DNA of 64,000 nucleotides from Devosia sp. Root436 (lineage in GTDB: Bacteria > Pseudomonadota > Alphaproteobacteria > Rhizobiales > Devosiaceae), in contig NZ_LMEM01000014.1 in the NCBI RefSeq assembly GCF_001426345.1, positions 124,001-188,000 of the forward strand, in the 5' to 3' direction. Shown piece by piece: positions 61,835 through 64,000 of the stretch (position 1 is its first letter; each line of letters starts with the position of its first letter). The position numbers and the translations under genes were made by a program. Under the pieces are notes generated by a model that had not been told where the DNA came from, made no database searches, and saw only the letters and a program-made list of their open reading frames with translations.

Positions 61835-62560
61835 ATGTGCGGACGCTACGCTTCGACGCTGCCACCCGAAATGATGGCGCAGCTATTCGGGCTGTTCAAT
61901 TCCATCGACCTGGTGCCGCGCTACAATATCGCGCCGACCCAGCCGGTGGCGGCCATATGGGAAGCCCATGGGCGGCGCGAGGCGCATTTCGCGCGCTGGG
62001 GCCTGGTGCCCGGCTGGGTCAAGGATCCGCGCGATTTCCCGCTGCTGGTCAATGCGCGGGTGGAGACCATGGCCGAAAAACCGGCCTTTCGCGATTCGCT
62101 CAAGCATGGCCGCTGCATCATTCCGGCCAGCGGCTACTACGAGTGGCACACCAACCCGGACAAGACCAAGCAGCCCTATTACATCACCATGGAAGATGAT
62201 CGGCCGATGGCGCTGGCCGGGCTCTATACGAGCTGGATGGGGCCCAATGGCGAGGAAATCGACAGCGTGGCGACGATCACCGTGGCGGCCAACGCGCAGC
62301 TTTCGCAAATCCACGACCGCATGCCGGCGATTCTGGAGGGGGCCGATATCGACGATTGGCTCAATGTGCGCGCGGTGCGGGCGCGTGAGGCAGGGCAACT
62401 GGCGCTGCCACTGGCGGATGGGGCGCTGAAGTTCCATCCGGTCTCGACGCGGGTGAATTCGGCGCGGGACGATGATGCGGGGCTGATCGAGAGGGTGATG
62501 GTGATGAAGCCGGAGCCCGTGCGCAGGAAGGCGGCGGGCGGGCAACTGGATTTGTTCTGA
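61835..62560 (+). CDS. SRAP-domain protein (YedK/HMCES-like)
   Basis: Protein of 241 residues that covalently traps abasic sites in single-stranded DNA. The catalytic cysteine C2 follows the initiator methionine (MCGRYA), and PRYNIAPTQPVA, the conserved asparagine segment, GYYEW and QIHDRMPAIL complete the active site. It is often linked to the SOS response, though I see no LexA box upstream here. Confidence 0.95.
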   Translation: MCGRYASTLPPEMMAQLFGLFNSIDLVPRYNIAPTQPVAAIWEAHGRREAHFARWGLVPGWVKDPRDFPLLVNARVETMAEKPAFRDSLKHGRCIIPASGYYEWHTNPDKTKQPYYITMEDDRPMALAGLYTSWMGPNGEEIDSVATITVAANAQLSQIHDRMPAILEGADIDDWLNVRAVRAREAGQLALPLADGALKFHPVSTRVNSARDDDAGLIERVMVMKPEPVRRKAAGGQLDLF

Positions 62561-62587
62561 GGGGCGCTGGAGCCTCAGTCGACACCA

Positions 62588-62769
62588 TCCCCCTTGAGGG
62601 GAGGGTAGCGCAGCTAGGCCCGGTCAGGGCCGTAGCAAAGCTAGGGAGGGGGGCGGAGGTGCCACAGACACCGAGTTCGCGGAAGCGTTGACACCCCCAC
62701 CCTGCTCGATTCAACGGACTTAGCTGACGCTAAGTCCTATCTCGCTTCCCTCCCCACAAGGGGGAGGGT
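62588..62769. repeat. REP-like repeat cluster between SRAP and hemerythrin genes
   Basis: About 180 bases of inverted blocks. CCCCCTTGAGGGGAGGG is at the left end and CCCTCCCCACAAGGGGGAGG at the right end, and inside is GGACTTAGC/GCTAAGTCC (perfect 9-bp stem, loop TGAC) plus GGCCC/GGGCC. It lies between convergent genes. It shares the C/G-tract ends with other mosaics but has a different centre. Confidence 0.6.
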
Positions 62770-62796
62770 GGGGCCGGCGGGCGGGACAAGATCGTG

Positions 62797-63357
62797 CTAC
62801 CCCCCGAGCCCGAAATAGCCCAGCGCGTCGCCCATGGCGTCTTCTTCCCAGCCGAGGTGGGAGAGCAGCACGCGTTCGAGGGCGTGGTAGACGGTTTTGG
62901 TGTCCTCGAAGCGGGCAGGGGTGGGCTCTTCGGCCAAAGCGTTGAGGGCAGCCATGAGCCGCTCCAGCAGTTCGTGGACCACGACATGCTCGGCGCGCAG
63001 GCGGTCGGCAATGGCCTTGAAGGCGGGGCCTTGCTGGGCCAAGGCCGGGAAGATGGCGTAGTCCTCGATGGAATGGTGCATCTCGACGATGCCGCAATGC
63101 TGGCCGCACAGATTACCGAAGCGGCGATAGTTGGCGACCATGGCGAGATCGGCGGTTTCGGCGGCGATCTCGGCCTGGCTCACCGTGCCGGCATTGGCCC
63201 GCTCGATGAGCTTGCCGAGGGTGAGCATGTTGGCGCGCAGGTGATCATGCACCTGCCGCAGATGCAGGCCCGGTGCGCGCTGGGCATCGGTCAGGCCTTC
63301 GAGTTTCTGCAGAGGCGGACGGGTGGCGTCGTCGAGAAATTGGATGTTGAGCAGCAT
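62797..63357 (-). CDS. Hemerythrin-domain protein
   Basis: Non-heme di-iron protein of 186 residues. Typical HHE motifs are HLRQVHDHLRANM, EMHHSIEDYAIFPAL and AEHVVVHELLERL, placed on a four-helix bundle. I chose ATG at 63357 (MLLNIQFLDDATRPP); a TTG at 63393 would add 12 basic residues. Its role may be oxygen or nitric oxide sensing or iron handling. It lies 82 bases from the FAD oxidase gene. Confidence 0.9.
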   Translation of the reverse strand: MLLNIQFLDDATRPPLQKLEGLTDAQRAPGLHLRQVHDHLRANMLTLGKLIERANAGTVSQAEIAAETADLAMVANYRRFGNLCGQHCGIVEMHHSIEDYAIFPALAQQGPAFKAIADRLRAEHVVVHELLERLMAALNALAEEPTPARFEDTKTVYHALERVLLSHLGWEEDAMGDALGYFGLGG

Positions 63358-63438
63358 GGGCGCATAGATGGCCCTGCGGACGCGCCGGCGCAAGGCGGCA
63401 CCGCTACGTGACTGAGTGTCCTCGGTGTGACTGTGGCG

Positions 63439-64000
63439 CTACCCCAGCATTTTCCCCGGATTGAGGATGCCCCTGGGGTCGAGCGCGGTCTTGATGGCAC
63501 GCATCATGTCGAGCGCGACGGGGTCCTTCACCTGCTTGAGCAGGTCGGTCTTGAGCTGGCCGATGCCGTGCTCGGCCGAAACCGAACCGCCCAGGCGCAG
63601 CACGATCTCGTAGATCGCCTCGTGCAGAATTTCGTCGGCCTGGGCCATGAAGGCTTTCGCGTCGGCGCCGACGGGCTGGCTGAAATTGAAGTGGATATTG
63701 CCGTCGCCCATATGGCCGAAGGGCACCGGGCGGATGCCGGGGACCAGACGTTCGGCGGCGGCGCTGCCTTCGGCGATGAGCTGGGGCACGGCGGCGATGG
63801 GCACGGATACATCGTGCTTGATCGAGGCGCCTTCCTTTGACTGCACCTCGCTCATCTGTTCGCGGAAGGCCCACATGCGGGTGCGGTCCCCAAGGGATTC
63901 GGCGAAGACGGCATTGTCGATCAGATTGTCGGCAAAGGCGGCCTCGATAGCCTCCATCAACGCACCGGGGGCGCCACCGGCCATGCGGCTGACTTCGATC
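63439..64000 (-). CDS. FAD-linked oxidase, C-terminal part (N-terminus outside window)
   Basis: C-terminal half of an FAD-binding oxidase of the GlcD/D-lactate or D-2-hydroxyglutarate dehydrogenase group. VPFGHMGDGNIHFNFSQP and SVSAEHGIGQLK are the metal/substrate-binding motifs of this family, and DPRGILNPGKML is its common end. The frame is open to the right edge of the window, so the gene continues beyond it and the FAD-binding domain is not seen. Exact substrate cannot be decided. Confidence 0.92.
   Translation of the reverse strand, partial: IEVSRMAGGAPGALMEAIEAAFADNLIDNAVFAESLGDRTRMWAFREQMSEVQSKEGASIKHDVSVPIAAVPQLIAEGSAAAERLVPGIRPVPFGHMGDGNIHFNFSQPVGADAKAFMAQADEILHEAIYEIVLRLGGSVSAEHGIGQLKTDLLKQVKDPVALDMMRAIKTALDPRGILNPGKMLG

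Overview
The window is a GC-rich (roughly 63-65 percent), gene-dense stretch of an alphaproteobacterial chromosome, most probably Hyphomicrobiales and possibly a Devosia-like genus. The reasons are a CcrM-type GANTC methylase, a split F0 ATP synthase operon (atpI-B-E-b'-b), a TIGR02301 protein, an RgsP-like 7TM GGDEF-EAL protein next to thrC, the alphaproteobacterial LexA-box pattern (GTTC-N7-GTTC), a DciA/DUF721 - DsbA-like - Smc block, and intergenic mosaic repeats of the kind common in this order. The genus is an inference. No phage, integrase, transposase, CRISPR array, rRNA or tRNA was recognised.

Layout. 1-9.6 kb: threonine synthase (cut by the left edge), M16 protease, GNAT acetyltransferase, a large 7TM-PAS-GGDEF-EAL protein, then YqgE, a DsbD-N-like protein, a peroxiredoxin and a lipoprotein. 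9.8-14.5 kb: the glycine cleavage operon gcvT-gcvH-gcvPA-gcvPB on the minus strand, headed by a tandem glycine riboswitch. 14.6-17.3 kb: the F0 ATP synthase operon. 18-26.5 kb: smc, a DsbA-like protein, dciA, mutY, a membrane diguanylate cyclase and a dapA homologue. 26.6-31 kb: ccrM, rnhB, DUF4180, a secreted protein and a PA0069-type radical SAM gene behind a perfect LexA box. 31-41 kb: two MFS transporters, moaB, a uracil-DNA glycosylase lacking two family-4 cluster cysteines, ETF-ubiquinone oxidoreductase, a TPR protein, ispE and a polyprenyl synthase.

41-57 kb: a tRNA methyltransferase-like gene, glyQ and glyS separated by rnk, lemA and DUF2207, then DUF808, a GSU2403-type nucleotidyltransferase bracketed by three related palindromes, rnhA, ispH, a PPDK-like protein with an eroded ATP-grasp half, a VasI/TagO-like protein and a SleB-type cell wall hydrolase. 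57-64 kb: mostly minus-strand small genes (HD hydrolase, ygfZ, a ParDE-type toxin-antitoxin pair, secreted unknowns, Nudix), a plus-strand SRAP protein, a hemerythrin and the C-terminal part of an FAD-linked oxidase cut by the right edge.

Working together: DNA maintenance is over-represented (mutY, UDG, rnhA, rnhB, SRAP, smc, dciA, ccrM, radical SAM), as are isoprenoid synthesis (ispE, ispH, polyprenyl synthase) and cyclic-di-GMP signalling (two proteins). The most promising leads for something new are the palindrome-bracketed nucleotidyltransferase (50.2-51.4 kb), the PPDK-like protein that keeps the phosphohistidine and PEP halves but loses ATP-grasp residues, and mosaic repeats whose internal hairpin keeps a GTTCA loop while both stem strands change together.
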